From Caulobacter sp. NIBR1757 (GTDB taxonomy: Bacteria; Pseudomonadota; Alphaproteobacteria; Caulobacterales; Caulobacteraceae), in assembly GCF_027912495.1 (NCBI RefSeq), contig NZ_CP115463.1, forward strand, positions 4,166,501 to 4,230,500: a stretch of DNA of 64,000 bases. Reading direction: 5' to 3'. Each line of letters begins with the position of its first letter. Position 1 is the stretch's first letter. The notes beneath the pieces are model-generated. The model saw only the letters and a list, made by a program, of their open reading frames with translations, was not told the DNA's origin and made no database searches. A program made the translations under genes and the position numbers. Shown piece by piece: positions 34,500 to 43,258 of this stretch.

Positions 34500-34949
34500 A
34501 TGTTTTCCCCATCCGCCAAAGCCGCCCTCGCCGCCTCACTGCTTACCGCCATCGCGGTTGTGAACGCCCCCCGCGCCCAGGCGCAAGAGGCCGGCGAGGT
34601 CAGCGTCACCTTTTCCGGCATCACCGCCCCCAGGGGGGCGCTGTTCGTCGGCCTGTACGACAACGAGGCGGCCTTCGCCGGCGGCAATCCGGTCGGCGGC
34701 TATCGCCTGGAGGTCAACGGCGCGACCGTCGGCCAGTCGATCAAGGGCCTGAAGCCGGGCCGCTACGCCCTCAAGGTCTATCACGACATCGACGGCGACG
34801 GCCGGATGAACACCAACGCCTTCGGCATCCCCACCGAGCCCTACTCGGCCTCCAACAACGCTCCCTCGACCATGGGCCCGCCGGCCTGGGCCGACGCGGT
34901 GTTCGAGGTCGGCGCCAACGGCGCCACCCAGTCCATCACTATCGACTGA
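34500..34949 (+). CDS. DUF2141 family secreted protein
   Basis: 149 residues with a signal peptide (about 1-29, ending ...RAQAQEAG). The mature part has the DUF2141 pattern: VSVTFSGITAPRGALFVGLY, IKGLKPGRYALKVYHDIDGDGRMNTN and FGIPTEPYSASNNAPSTMGPP, ending in a beta-strand. Family members are small extracytoplasmic beta-sandwich proteins of unknown function, frequently linked to pigment or terpenoid genes. It lies 11 bp before the carotenoid oxygenase gene and is likely co-transcribed with it. Confidence 0.85.
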   Translation: MFSPSAKAALAASLLTAIAVVNAPRAQAQEAGEVSVTFSGITAPRGALFVGLYDNEAAFAGGNPVGGYRLEVNGATVGQSIKGLKPGRYALKVYHDIDGDGRMNTNAFGIPTEPYSASNNAPSTMGPPAWADAVFEVGANGATQSITID

Positions 34950-34960
34950 TCGGAACCGCC

Positions 34961-36415
34961 ATGGACCGCCGCGCCTTCCTCACCGCCCTTGCGGGAACCA
35001 GCCTCGCCGCCATCACCCCCGAAGCGGTGCTGGCCGCCTCGGCCGCCGCCAATCCCGCCTGGGCCCTGGCGGTCGGGGATATCGAGACCGACCTGGCGCC
35101 CCGCAGCCTGCGGCTGATCCATGGCCGGGCCCCGAAGGGGCTGGCCGGGACCCTCTACCGCAACGGACCGGCCAGGTTCCGGCGCGGGACCGGAACGCCG
35201 GCCCATTGGTTCGACGGCGACGGCCTGGTGCGGGCCTTCCGCATCCGCGACGGGCGAGCCAGCCTGGCCGGCCGGTTCGTCGATACCTTCAAGCGGCGGC
35301 AGGACCAGGCCTTCGGCGCCCTGGTCAGCCCGGGCTTCGCGGCCACGGCCGCCAAGGGGGCGACGGTGCGCAGCGCCGACGACAGCAACGCCGCCAACAC
35401 CGCTCTGCTGCCGATCGGCGGCGAACTGCTGGCCCTCTGGGAACAGGGCTCGCCGATCGCCCTGGACCCGGACACCCTGGCGACCAAAGGGCCCAAGACC
35501 TACGCGCCGGATCTGGCCCACATGCCCTTCCTGGCCCATCCGCGCATCGAGCCGAACGGCCGGGTGTGGAACCTGGGGGTGGCCGGCAAGCAGGCCATCG
35601 TCTGGACCCTCAACCCCGACGGCTCGCTGCTGAAGACCGGCATGCTGCCCCTGCCCCGCGCCAGCTACATCCACGACTTCACGGCCACGGCGCGGTCGCT
35701 GGTCATCGTGCTGCAGCCCTGGATCCAGGACAAACGGGTGATGCCGTTCGCAGCCAGCATGAGCTGGCGGCCGGAGCTGGGGACGCAGGTTCTGGTCGTC
35801 GACAAGGACGACTTTTCCAAGCGCCGGATCTTCGACCTGCCGGCCTTTTTCGCCTTCCACCTGGGCGACGCCTGGGAAGAGGCCGACGGGACCATCCGCT
35901 TCGACGCCTGCACCGAGGCCGACGCCAGCTTCGCGGCCCGCGGCGGATCGCAGATCACCGCCCTGAAGATGCCGGAGACGCAGGTGACGCGGCTGAGCTT
36001 CATCACCCTCGGGGCCGACGGCAAGGGACGGATCGAGGTCACCGCCCTGCCGGCCGAGTTTCCGAAGACCGATCCCCGGTTCGCGGGGAGCGGGCGGATG
36101 AAGACGGTGGTCAACACCGTCGGCGGCGGCCCGGCCAAGCCCTTCCTGCAAGGGGTGGCGGTCAGCGACTGGAAGACCGGCAAGGCCGATGTCTTCGACT
36201 TCGGGCCGGACCATTGCGCCGAGGAGTTCGTCTTCGTGGCACGGCCGGGTTCAAGCCGGGAGCTGGACGGCTGGCTGGTCGGGACGACGCTGAACCTCAA
36301 GGCGCGGGCGACGGAGCTGCATGTGTTCGAGGCGTCCCGGGTATCGGCCGGGCCGGTGTGCAGCTGGCGGGCCGATGTGCCGCTGCCGGTCGGGTTTCAC
36401 GGATGCTGGGTGTAA
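34961..36415 (+). CDS. Carotenoid oxygenase (RPE65 family)
   Basis: 484 residues. The N-terminus MDRRAFLTALAGTSLAAI contains a twin-arginine-like RRAFL motif, so the enzyme is probably exported folded. The four iron-binding histidines fit FLAHPRIEPNG, ASYIHDFTAT, FFAFHLGDAWEE and the C-terminal VGFHGCWV. LYRNGPARFRR and HWFDGDGLVRAFRI near the start are also family motifs. It would cleave double bonds of carotenoids, apocarotenals or lignin-derived stilbenes with oxygen; the substrate cannot be read from sequence. The partner DUF2141 gene lies just upstream. Confidence 0.9.
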   Translation: MDRRAFLTALAGTSLAAITPEAVLAASAAANPAWALAVGDIETDLAPRSLRLIHGRAPKGLAGTLYRNGPARFRRGTGTPAHWFDGDGLVRAFRIRDGRASLAGRFVDTFKRRQDQAFGALVSPGFAATAAKGATVRSADDSNAANTALLPIGGELLALWEQGSPIALDPDTLATKGPKTYAPDLAHMPFLAHPRIEPNGRVWNLGVAGKQAIVWTLNPDGSLLKTGMLPLPRASYIHDFTATARSLVIVLQPWIQDKRVMPFAASMSWRPELGTQVLVVDKDDFSKRRIFDLPAFFAFHLGDAWEEADGTIRFDACTEADASFAARGGSQITALKMPETQVTRLSFITLGADGKGRIEVTALPAEFPKTDPRFAGSGRMKTVVNTVGGGPAKPFLQGVAVSDWKTGKADVFDFGPDHCAEEFVFVARPGSSRELDGWLVGTTLNLKARATELHVFEASRVSAGPVCSWRADVPLPVGFHGCWV

Positions 36416-36427
36416 CGGGGGCGGCCT

Positions 36428-36604
36428 TCCAAACTCTCCCCCCGCGAAAGCGGGAGGAGGACAGGTTTCGAGCCTCAAGCGAGAAACCAGGAGGCGGGCC
36501 CCACCGGCGGTCGGGATAGTCGTCAGGCAGGGGTCCCCCCTCCTGCTTTGTCGCTCACGCTCCAAAGCGGTCCTCCCCCCGCTTCACGGGGGGAGAGTTT
36601 GAAT
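36428..36604. repeat. CAAACTCTCC-type inverted-arm element
   Basis: Left arm 36428-36461 (TCCAAACTCTCCCCCCGC, hairpin, GGAGGAGGAC) faces right arm 36571-36604 (TCCTCCCCCCGCTTCACG, then GGGAGAGTTTGAA). The spacer is about 110 bp. The same arm occurs alone at 418-455. It fills the gap between the carotenoid oxygenase stop and the TetR gene. Confidence 0.7.
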
Positions 36605-36652
36605 TCCCGGACCTTGCCTCGACTTGCTAGACGCCCCCGGCGCGGCCTATCG

Positions 36653-37345
36653 ATGTCCCCCATGACCGCGACACGGGGCAGGCCACGCAAGGATGGGCGG
36701 GGGCGGCCGGCGAAATCTTCCGGCAGCGACATGCGCCAGGCCATCCTGGACGCCGCCGAGGGGCTGTTCGCGCGGCACGGCTTCTATGGCGTCACCACCC
36801 GCCAGGTCGCCGCCGAGGCCGGCGTCGATACGGCCCTGATCCACTACTATTTCGGGGCCAAGCGCGAGCTGTTCGACGCCGTCTTCCTGCGCCGGGCCGA
36901 GATTCTCAACCAAGACCGCAAGGCGTCGATGGACGCCTATGAAGCGGCCAATCCCGGAACCATGACGCCGCTGGGCGTCATCACCGCCTTCATCGAGCCG
37001 CTGATCGAGCGGTCGCTGACCGGCGGCGCCGGCTGGAAGAACTACTTCGCCCTGGTCGCCCAGGTGAACAACACCCCGGCCTGGGGCGGCGAGACCATGC
37101 ACCGCTTCTTCGATCCCGTCGTCCGCCAGCTGGTCGACACCCTCAAGCGCGCCAGGCCGGGGGCTGACCTGACCGAGCTCTACTGGGGCTACCAGTTCCT
37201 GACCGGCGCCATGATGCTGGCCCTGTCGGAGACCGGCCGCATCGACCAGCTGTCGGAGGGTCTCTGTCGCTCCAACGATCTGGATGCGGTCCGCAAGCGG
37301 CTGTACCGCTACTGCGCGGCCGGCTTTGAGACGCTGATCGGCTAG
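36653..37345 (+). CDS. TetR family transcriptional regulator
   Basis: 230 residues from the ATG at 36653 (a second at 36662). After a basic leader (TATRGRPRKDGRGRPA), the HTH domain has RQAILDAAEGLFARHGFYGVTTRQVAAEAGV and ALIHYYFGAKRELFDAVF, the standard TetR helix-turn-helix (about residues 30-75). The C-terminal ligand domain contains WKNYFALVAQVNNTPAWGGE. Similar regulators control fatty-acid, aromatic or efflux functions. Its targets are unknown; the adjacent carotenoid oxygenase operon is a candidate by position only. Confidence 0.88.
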   Translation: MSPMTATRGRPRKDGRGRPAKSSGSDMRQAILDAAEGLFARHGFYGVTTRQVAAEAGVDTALIHYYFGAKRELFDAVFLRRAEILNQDRKASMDAYEAANPGTMTPLGVITAFIEPLIERSLTGGAGWKNYFALVAQVNNTPAWGGETMHRFFDPVVRQLVDTLKRARPGADLTELYWGYQFLTGAMMLALSETGRIDQLSEGLCRSNDLDAVRKRLYRYCAAGFETLIG

Positions 37346-37740
37346 CGCTTCGGCGGAATCACGAACGACGGCGAGTTGCCGAAGGCCTGGTCGCAACGCA
37401 TCGACAGTTCGATGACCACGCCCGTGCCCCTGGCCACGTTGTCGATGCGGTCCATGCGTAGCATCTGGCGGAAGTTTTCCTCATAGTCCCCCGCCTCGCG
37501 AGCGATCCCGGGATTGGCCTTCAGCAGGCTTTGACGACGGGCGGCCCAGTCGATGGTCGTCAGGTTGGTGCCGTTCCCGAAATTCGGACCCCAGGCCACG
37601 TGGGCGGGCACCTCCTCGGCCAGCGCCCCATAGGCGCCGGCGCAGGCGACCTTGGTGGCCTGCCATTCCTCGGCCAGGGCCGGAACGGCGGACAGGCTGG
37701 CGATGAGAGCCAGGGCGGCTCCGGGGAGGGCGATACGCAT
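37342..37740 (-). CDS. Hypothetical exported protein
   Basis: 132 residues. A clear signal peptide (MRIALPGAALALIASLSAVPALAEE, given as two parts: MRIALPGAALALIASL then SAVPALA, cleavage before EEW) precedes a mature domain with WQATKVACAGAYGALAEEVP and VIELSMRCDQAFGNSP. Two cysteines could form a disulfide. No family is recognised. Its stop overlaps that of the convergent tetR gene by 3 nt. Confidence 0.65.
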   Translation of the reverse strand: MRIALPGAALALIASLSAVPALAEEWQATKVACAGAYGALAEEVPAHVAWGPNFGNGTNLTTIDWAARRQSLLKANPGIAREAGDYEENFRQMLRMDRIDNVARGTGVVIELSMRCDQAFGNSPSFVIPPKR

Positions 37741-38048
37741 GGCGACTTCCTTGCTGTTGTCGCGCCAGCCTCACCCGGTCCGCGGCGCCGGCGCATCCTC
37801 GCTTTTGGGGGTCCTGATTCGACAGCGCTGTTCAAAACCGCGGGCGGCGGTGTGGCGCCAATTCACCATGTGGTGAAAAAAGGGCGACTGAAGTCGCCGG
37901 AAACCCAACCCGCCGTTGCGCCGCGCCCCGTCCTGACTCAAGGTCGGCGATAATTCGCGTTTCGGTGAATTTCTTGTAATCAACAGCGTCCGCAAACGGA
38001 CCACAGGACCCTCTAGAGGTCCGAGCCGACGCTCAAGGGAGGGCGACT
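37741..38048. other. 308-bp promoter region of the TonB-dependent receptor
   Basis: This gap separates the divergent small exported protein and the TonB receptor. It contains the TTCACCA-TG-TGGTGAA dyad (listed separately), an AT-richer stretch at about 37950-37985 (TTCGGTGAATTTCTTGTAAT) likely to hold the receptor promoter, and an AAGGGAGGG ribosome site just before 38049. No gene is supported. Confidence 0.5.
37862..37877. promoter_or_regulatory. Candidate operator TTCACCA-TG-TGGTGAA
   Basis: A perfect 7-bp inverted repeat with 2-bp centre, AT-richer than its surroundings, about 172 bp upstream of the TonB receptor start and 122 bp upstream of the divergent exported protein start. The geometry fits a dimeric HTH regulator. 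TonB receptors are commonly regulated by substrate-responsive repressors or by Fur; the sequence is not a Fur box. Confidence 0.45.
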
Positions 38049-40316
38049 ATGAAGACCATGTGGAAAGCCATGCTGCTGGCCGGTGCGGCCTGGAGCGCCG
38101 CGAGCGCTTCGGCCTATGCCCAGGACGTTCCGGCTGGAGACGCGACCGTTGATGAGGTCGTCATCACCGCCCGCCGTCGCGAGGAAAACCTGAAAGACGT
38201 GCCGGTCGCCGTCTCGGCGGTCAGCGAGCAGGCCCTCGAGCGCCAGGGCGGCGTCGACATCACCATCCTGCAGCAGATCACCCCCAACGCCACCGTGCAG
38301 GTGGCGCGCGGCTCGAACTCGACCCTGATCAGCTTCATCCGCGGCATCGGCCAGCAGGATCCGCTGTGGGGCTTCGAGCCCGGCGTCGGCCTCTACATCG
38401 ACGACGTCTACGTGGCCCGGCCGCAGGCCGCCGTGCTTGACGTGTTCGACGTCCAGCGCGTCGAAGTGCTGCGCGGCCCGCAAGGCACGCTGTACGGCCG
38501 CAACACCATCGGCGGCGCCATCAAGTACGTCACCAAGGAGCTTTCGGCTGAACCGCAGCTCAGCCTCAAGGGCGCCTACGGCAGCTACAACCAGGTCGAC
38601 CTGATCGCCTCGGGCTCGGTTCCGATCGGCGACCAGTTCGCCATCGGCGCGGCCGTGGCCAAGTACGACCGCGACGGTTTCGGCGAGAACCTGACCACCG
38701 GCGCCGAACACTACAACAAGGACATGATCGCCGCCCGCGTCTCGGCCGAGTGGCGTCCGACCGAGGCCCTGTCCTTCCGTCTGGCCGGCGACTGGGTGCG
38801 TGACGATTCCAACCCGCGTCACGGCTATCGCGAAGTGCAGGCGCTCAACAGCGCCGGCGTCCCGATCGCCGGCGGCGCCCCGCTGGGCGACGTCTATGAC
38901 ACCAAGGCCGGTGTCGGCGACGACAACCAGGTCGAGACCAAGGGCCTGTCGCTGACCGCCGCCTGGGACATCAACGACCAGCTGACCTTCAAGTCGATCA
39001 CCGCCTACCGTGAAGGTGAAACCACCACCGTCATCGACTTCGACGGCCTGCCCGCCGCCATCCTCGACATCCCGGGCTACTACGCCGACGACCAGTTCAG
39101 CCAGGAATTCCAGCTGACCTACACAGGCGACCGCGTCCAGGGCGTGGCCGGCATCTACTACTTCGATGGCCATGCCGAAGGCGCCTTCGACACCATCCTC
39201 AGCCAGGCCGGCATCGTCATCGGCACCGGCGGCGCGGTCGACACCAAGTCGATCGCCGCCTTCGCCGATGTCAGCATCGACTTCACCGACCGGTTCAAGG
39301 CCTCGATCGGCGGCCGCTGGACCCGTGACGAGAAGGAAGGCAGCGTCTACCGCGCCAACTTCCTGGGCGCCACGCGCAGCCCGCTGCTGGGCGGCACGCC
39401 GCGCGCCCCGCTGCTGGTCCGCTCGGACTACACCAACGAGAACACCTTCGAGGAGTTCACCCCGCGGGTCAGCCTGAGCTTCGAGCTGACCGAAGACCTG
39501 ACGACCTACGTCTCCTACAGCAAGGGCTTCAAGTCGGGCGGCTTCGACATGCGCGGCGACGTCATCCTGACGCCGGCGACGGTCAACGGCTATGACCCCG
39601 AAACGGTCGACAGCTACGAAATCGGCCTGAAGGGCAGCCTCTACGACGGCCGAATCACCTTCGCGACCGACTTCTTCAAGGCTGAATACAAGGACCAGCA
39701 GGTCACCACCCAGGTGCCGTCGGGCGCCAGCATCGCCAGCTTCGTCGACAACGTCGGCAGCTCGGAAATGTGGGGCTGGGAATTCGAAGGCCGCGCCCGC
39801 TTTACCGACAACTTCTCGGTCGGCGCGACGCTCGGCTACATCGACGCCCAGTTCAACGAGTTCTTCCGCTTCTATCCGGCCGGCGCGACCAACCCCCTCG
39901 ACGGGTCGGTGGTGCCGGTCGGCGGCGTGACCCTGAACATCGCCAGCATGGCCAAGCTGCAGAACACGCCCGAATGGACGATGAACTACAACGCCACCTG
40001 GACCTTCGACGACGTGGCCGGCGGCACGCTGTCGCTGACCCCGTCGGCGTCGTTCCGCGACGACTCGCAGATGTTCGAGTTCGCCGCCCCGGCCATCGAT
40101 CAGGAGGGCTACTGGCTCTACGACTTCAACGCCAACTGGGTCGCTCCGGGCGGCAACTGGAAGGTCAGCCTGACCGGCAAGAACATCACCGACGAGCGCT
40201 ACCGCATCGGCGGCTACAACTTCCCGCAGTCGGCCGGCGTGCTGTTCGGCAACTCGGTGGTCGGTTTCTACGGCAACCCGGCGACCTGGACGCTGGGCAT
40301 CGAGTGGAAGCTCTAG
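38049..40316 (+). CDS. TonB-dependent receptor
   Basis: 755 residues with a signal peptide (about 1-24). A TonB-box-like VDEVVITARRREENL follows, then the plug (VPVAVSAVSEQALERQG, RGIGQQDPLWGFEPGVGLYI, VEVLRGPQGTLYGRNTIGGA). The barrel carries TonB-receptor C-terminal motifs KGFKSGGFDMRG and GKNITDERYRIGGYNF, ending in an aromatic-poor WKL. This group in Caulobacterales and sphingomonads imports diverse organic molecules rather than only siderophores. The spinster-type MFS gene downstream suggests an uptake pair. It has a strong terminator at 40340. Confidence 0.92.
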   Translation: MKTMWKAMLLAGAAWSAASASAYAQDVPAGDATVDEVVITARRREENLKDVPVAVSAVSEQALERQGGVDITILQQITPNATVQVARGSNSTLISFIRGIGQQDPLWGFEPGVGLYIDDVYVARPQAAVLDVFDVQRVEVLRGPQGTLYGRNTIGGAIKYVTKELSAEPQLSLKGAYGSYNQVDLIASGSVPIGDQFAIGAAVAKYDRDGFGENLTTGAEHYNKDMIAARVSAEWRPTEALSFRLAGDWVRDDSNPRHGYREVQALNSAGVPIAGGAPLGDVYDTKAGVGDDNQVETKGLSLTAAWDINDQLTFKSITAYREGETTTVIDFDGLPAAILDIPGYYADDQFSQEFQLTYTGDRVQGVAGIYYFDGHAEGAFDTILSQAGIVIGTGGAVDTKSIAAFADVSIDFTDRFKASIGGRWTRDEKEGSVYRANFLGATRSPLLGGTPRAPLLVRSDYTNENTFEEFTPRVSLSFELTEDLTTYVSYSKGFKSGGFDMRGDVILTPATVNGYDPETVDSYEIGLKGSLYDGRITFATDFFKAEYKDQQVTTQVPSGASIASFVDNVGSSEMWGWEFEGRARFTDNFSVGATLGYIDAQFNEFFRFYPAGATNPLDGSVVPVGGVTLNIASMAKLQNTPEWTMNYNATWTFDDVAGGTLSLTPSASFRDDSQMFEFAAPAIDQEGYWLYDFNANWVAPGGNWKVSLTGKNITDERYRIGGYNFPQSAGVLFGNSVVGFYGNPATWTLGIEWKL

Positions 40317-40339
40317 ATATCCCTGTAGTCTGACTTTAT

Positions 40340-40365
40340 GGGGCGGCCTGGAAACGGGCCGCCCC
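40340..40365 (+). terminator. Strong intrinsic terminator after the TonB receptor
   Basis: Stem GGGGCGGCC and GGCCGCCCC with an 8-nt loop, followed by TTTTCTTTTTG. It lies 24 bp after the receptor stop and just before the MFS gene, so MFS expression would depend on read-through or its own promoter. Confidence 0.88.
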
Positions 40366-40396
40366 TTTTCTTTTTGTAGAACCCCAGGAGACGCCG

Positions 40397-41695
40397 ATGA
40401 CCGCCGCCACCCCCGCAAAGCGCGGATCCGGATACCGCGTCTACGTCCTGGCGATCCTCATCGTCGTCTACACCTTCAACTTCCTGGACCGGCAGATCCT
40501 CGGCATCCTGGCCGGCTCCATCAAGGCCGACCTGGGGCTGACCGACAGCCAGCTGGGCCTGATGGGCGGCCTGGCCTTCGCCCTCTTCTACACCGCGCTC
40601 GGCATTCCGGTGGCCTGGCTGGCCGACCGTTCGAGCCGCAGCTGGATCATGACCGTCGCCCTCACCGTCTGGAGCGGCTTCACCGCCGCCTGCGGCCTGG
40701 CCACCGGCTTCTGGAGCCTGTTCCTCTGCCGCATGGGCGTCGGGGTCGGCGAGGCGGGCGGCACGGCGCCGGCCTACAGCCTGATCGCCGACTACTTCCC
40801 GCCGAACCAGCGGGCCCGGGCCCTGGCCGCCTACAGCTTCGGCATCCCGATCGGCACGGCCAGCGGCATCCTGTTCGGCGGCCTGATCGCGGCGGCCATC
40901 GACTGGCGCACCGCCTTCCTCTGCGTCGGCCTGGCCGGCGTGGTCATCGCCCCGATCTTCAAGCTGACAGTCAAGGACCCCAAGCGCGGCGGCGATTTCG
41001 ACGCCGGCGGCCAGCCGATCGACGAGCCGCTGAAGGCCCCCGAAAAGGCGCCCGGCATGGGAGAGGTGATGAAGACCCTGCTGCCCAAGCCCAGCTTCTG
41101 GCTGCTGTCGCTCGGCGCGGCGGCCTCCAGCGTCTGCGGCTATGGCGTCGCCTTCTGGCTGCCCAGCTTCTTCGAACGCAGCCTCGGCATGGACCTGGTG
41201 CAGCGCTCGCTGTTCCTCGGGGCCCTGGCTCTGATCGGCGGCACGGCCGGGGTCTGGCTCGGCGGCTGGCTCGGCGACCGGCTCGGCGGCAGGAACAAGG
41301 GGGCCTATCCGCTGGTGGCGGCCATCGCCTTCCTGATCGCCTTCCCCTGCTTCTTCCTGGCCATCAACGTCAGCAATCTCTGGCTGGCCTTCATCCTGTT
41401 CCTGATCCCGCAGGGGCTGAACCTGGTCTGGCTGGGTCCGATCATCACCTCGATCCAGCACCTGGTCCCCGGCCGCATGCGCTCGACCGCCTCGGCCAGC
41501 TTCCTGTTCATCAACAACCTGATCGGCCTGGGCCTGGGCACCTACTACTTCGGGGCCGTCTCGGACCTGCTCACCCCCCACTTCGGAGCCGAGGCGCTGC
41601 GCTACTCGATCTACAGCGGCCTCTGCTTCTATCTGGTCAGCGCCGCCCTGTTCTTCGTGGCCAGCCGGCGGCTGCAAAAGGACTGGGTGGACTGA
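40397..41695 (+). CDS. MFS transporter, spinster family-like
   Basis: 432 residues with 12 predicted membrane segments. FNFLDRQILGILAGSIKADL is the spinster/Spns hallmark in helix 1, followed by GLMGGLAFALFYTALGIPVAWLADR-type loop motifs (YTALGIPVAWLADRSSR). CRMGVGVGEAGGTAPAYSLIAD is the conserved helix 4-5 region. Proteins of this group are frequently encoded beside TonB receptors in Caulobacterales and probably carry the imported compound across the inner membrane. Substrate unknown. The 318-bp gap after it holds a repeat element and the sucC promoter. Confidence 0.88.
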   Translation: MTAATPAKRGSGYRVYVLAILIVVYTFNFLDRQILGILAGSIKADLGLTDSQLGLMGGLAFALFYTALGIPVAWLADRSSRSWIMTVALTVWSGFTAACGLATGFWSLFLCRMGVGVGEAGGTAPAYSLIADYFPPNQRARALAAYSFGIPIGTASGILFGGLIAAAIDWRTAFLCVGLAGVVIAPIFKLTVKDPKRGGDFDAGGQPIDEPLKAPEKAPGMGEVMKTLLPKPSFWLLSLGAAASSVCGYGVAFWLPSFFERSLGMDLVQRSLFLGALALIGGTAGVWLGGWLGDRLGGRNKGAYPLVAAIAFLIAFPCFFLAINVSNLWLAFILFLIPQGLNLVWLGPIITSIQHLVPGRMRSTASASFLFINNLIGLGLGTYYFGAVSDLLTPHFGAEALRYSIYSGLCFYLVSAALFFVASRRLQKDWVD

Positions 41696-41702
41696 GCCAG
41701 TT

Positions 41703-41915
41703 CCTCCTCCGGCAGGCCGAAGGCGTGACGGGGGAGGGGGACCGCCGCCGAAGGCGGTGGTGGAGGGGGCAGCACCGGCCTCTGACGATGACCATGAACG
41801 CAGCTGTCAAAGCCGCGCCAGAACGCACCTCATCCTGACAATCCTGCGCTGCCCCCTCCACCACGCGCGTATCCGCGCGCGGTCCCCCTCCCCCGTCGCT
41901 TCGCGCCGAAGGAGG
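41703..41915. repeat. GGGGGAGGGGGACC-type inverted-arm element (copy 2)
   Basis: Left half has TCCTCCGGCAGGCCGAAGGCG, written in parts as TCCTCCGGC and GGCCGAAGGCG, then GGGGGAGGGGGACCGCC and GGCGGTGGTGGAGGGGGC. The right half mirrors it (GCCCCCTCCACCACGCGC, GCGCGGTCCCCCTCCCCC, CGCCGAAGGAGGA). The spacer is about 70 bp. It occupies the gap between the MFS gene and sucC. It is the same family as 31123-31271 with a longer outer arm. Confidence 0.7.
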
Positions 41916-41926
41916 ATTTTCGGCGG

Positions 41927-41956
41927 TTGCCTGCCCCAACGTGCGGCGCCTATAAG
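41927..41956 (+). promoter_or_regulatory. Possible sucCD promoter
   Basis: TTGCCT (41927-41932) and TATAAG (41951-41956) are spaced 18 bp apart and lie 58 bp upstream of the sucC start, right after the repeat element. The fit to sigma-70-type promoters is moderate. It is the only good candidate in this gap. Confidence 0.35.
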
Positions 41957-42013
41957 GCCCCCGTCTGCGACCGCGCCCGGTCCCCCACCGCACAAGGCGA
42001 GCCCTTTCCAGCG

Positions 42014-43207
42014 ATGAACATTCACGAATATCAGGCCAAGGCCGTCCTCGCCGAGTTCGGCGCTCCCGTGTCCAAGGGCTTCGCGGCCATGACGCCCGAC
42101 GAGGCCGCCAGCGCCGCCGAGCGGCTTCCCGGCCCGCTCTATGTGGTCAAGAGCCAGATCCACGCCGGCGGCCGCGGCAAGGGCCGCTTCGAGGGCCTGG
42201 GCCCCGACAGCAAGGGCGGCGTTCGCCTCGCCAAGTCGGTCGAGGAAGTCCGCCAGCACGCCGAGGAGATGCTCGGCCGGGTGCTGGTCACTCACCAGAC
42301 CGGCCCCAAGGGCAAGCAGGTCAACCGCCTCTACATCGAGGACGGCTCGGACATCGAAAAGGAATTCTACCTGTCGCTGCTGGTCGATCGTGAGACCAGC
42401 CGGGTCAGCGTCGTCGCCTCGACCGAAGGCGGCATGAACATCGAGGAGGTCGCCCACGACACCCCCGAGAAGATCCACACCTTCAGCATCGACCCGGCCA
42501 CCGGCGTCATGCCGCACCACGGCCGCAGCCTGGCCAAGACCCTGGGCCTGACCGGCGGCCTCGCCAAGGAAGCCGGCGTCATCCTCGGCCAGCTCTATGC
42601 CGCCTTCGTCGGCAAGGACATGGAGATGCTGGAGATCAACCCGCTGATCATCACCACCGACCAGCACCTCAAGGTTTTGGACGCCAAGGTCAGCTTCGAC
42701 GGCAACGCCCTGTTCCGTCATCCCGACATCGTCACCCTGCGTGACGAGACCGAGGAAGACGAGAAGGAAATCGAGGCCAGCAAGTACGACCTCAGCTACA
42801 TCGCCCTCGACGGCGAAATCGGCTGCATGGTCAACGGCGCGGGCCTGGCCATGGCCACCATGGACATCATCAAGCTGTACGGCGCCGAGCCGGCCAACTT
42901 CCTCGATGTCGGCGGCGGCGCCGGCAAGGAGAAGGTCACCGCGGCCTTCAAGATCATCACCGCCGACCCGAACGTCAAAGGCATCCTGGTCAACATCTTC
43001 GGCGGCATCATGCGCTGCGACATCATCGCCGAGGGCGTCATCGCCGCGGTGAAGGAAGTGGGGCTGAAGGTTCCGCTGGTCGTGCGCCTGGAAGGCACCA
43101 ACGTCGAGCTCGGCAAGAAGATCATCGCCGAGAGCGGCCTGAACGTCATCGCCGCCAACGACCTCAGCGACGGCGCCGAAAAGATCGTCAAGGCGGTGCG
43201 CGGCTAG
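42014..43207 (+). CDS. sucC: Succinyl-CoA synthetase (ADP-forming), beta subunit
   Basis: 397 residues from [20 protein letters not shown], the standard start. The ATP-grasp region includes [20 protein letters not shown] (about residues 43-62), LEINPLIIT and the C-terminal [19 protein letters not shown] and [19 protein letters not shown] blocks of the CoA-ligase domain. With SucD it interconverts succinyl-CoA and succinate with ATP formation in the TCA cycle. sucD follows after 51 bp. Confidence 0.97.
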   Translation: MNIHEYQAKAVLAEFGAPVSKGFAAMTPDEAASAAERLPGPLYVVKSQIHAGGRGKGRFEGLGPDSKGGVRLAKSVEEVRQHAEEMLGRVLVTHQTGPKGKQVNRLYIEDGSDIEKEFYLSLLVDRETSRVSVVASTEGGMNIEEVAHDTPEKIHTFSIDPATGVMPHHGRSLAKTLGLTGGLAKEAGVILGQLYAAFVGKDMEMLEINPLIITTDQHLKVLDAKVSFDGNALFRHPDIVTLRDETEEDEKEIEASKYDLSYIALDGEIGCMVNGAGLAMATMDIIKLYGAEPANFLDVGGGAGKEKVTAAFKIITADPNVKGILVNIFGGIMRCDIIAEGVIAAVKEVGLKVPLVVRLEGTNVELGKKIIAESGLNVIAANDLSDGAEKIVKAVRG

Positions 43208-43258
43208 GAGCCGCGCAACGTCCGCCTTCACTCCATAATTCAAGGCTAGAGAGCCCGA

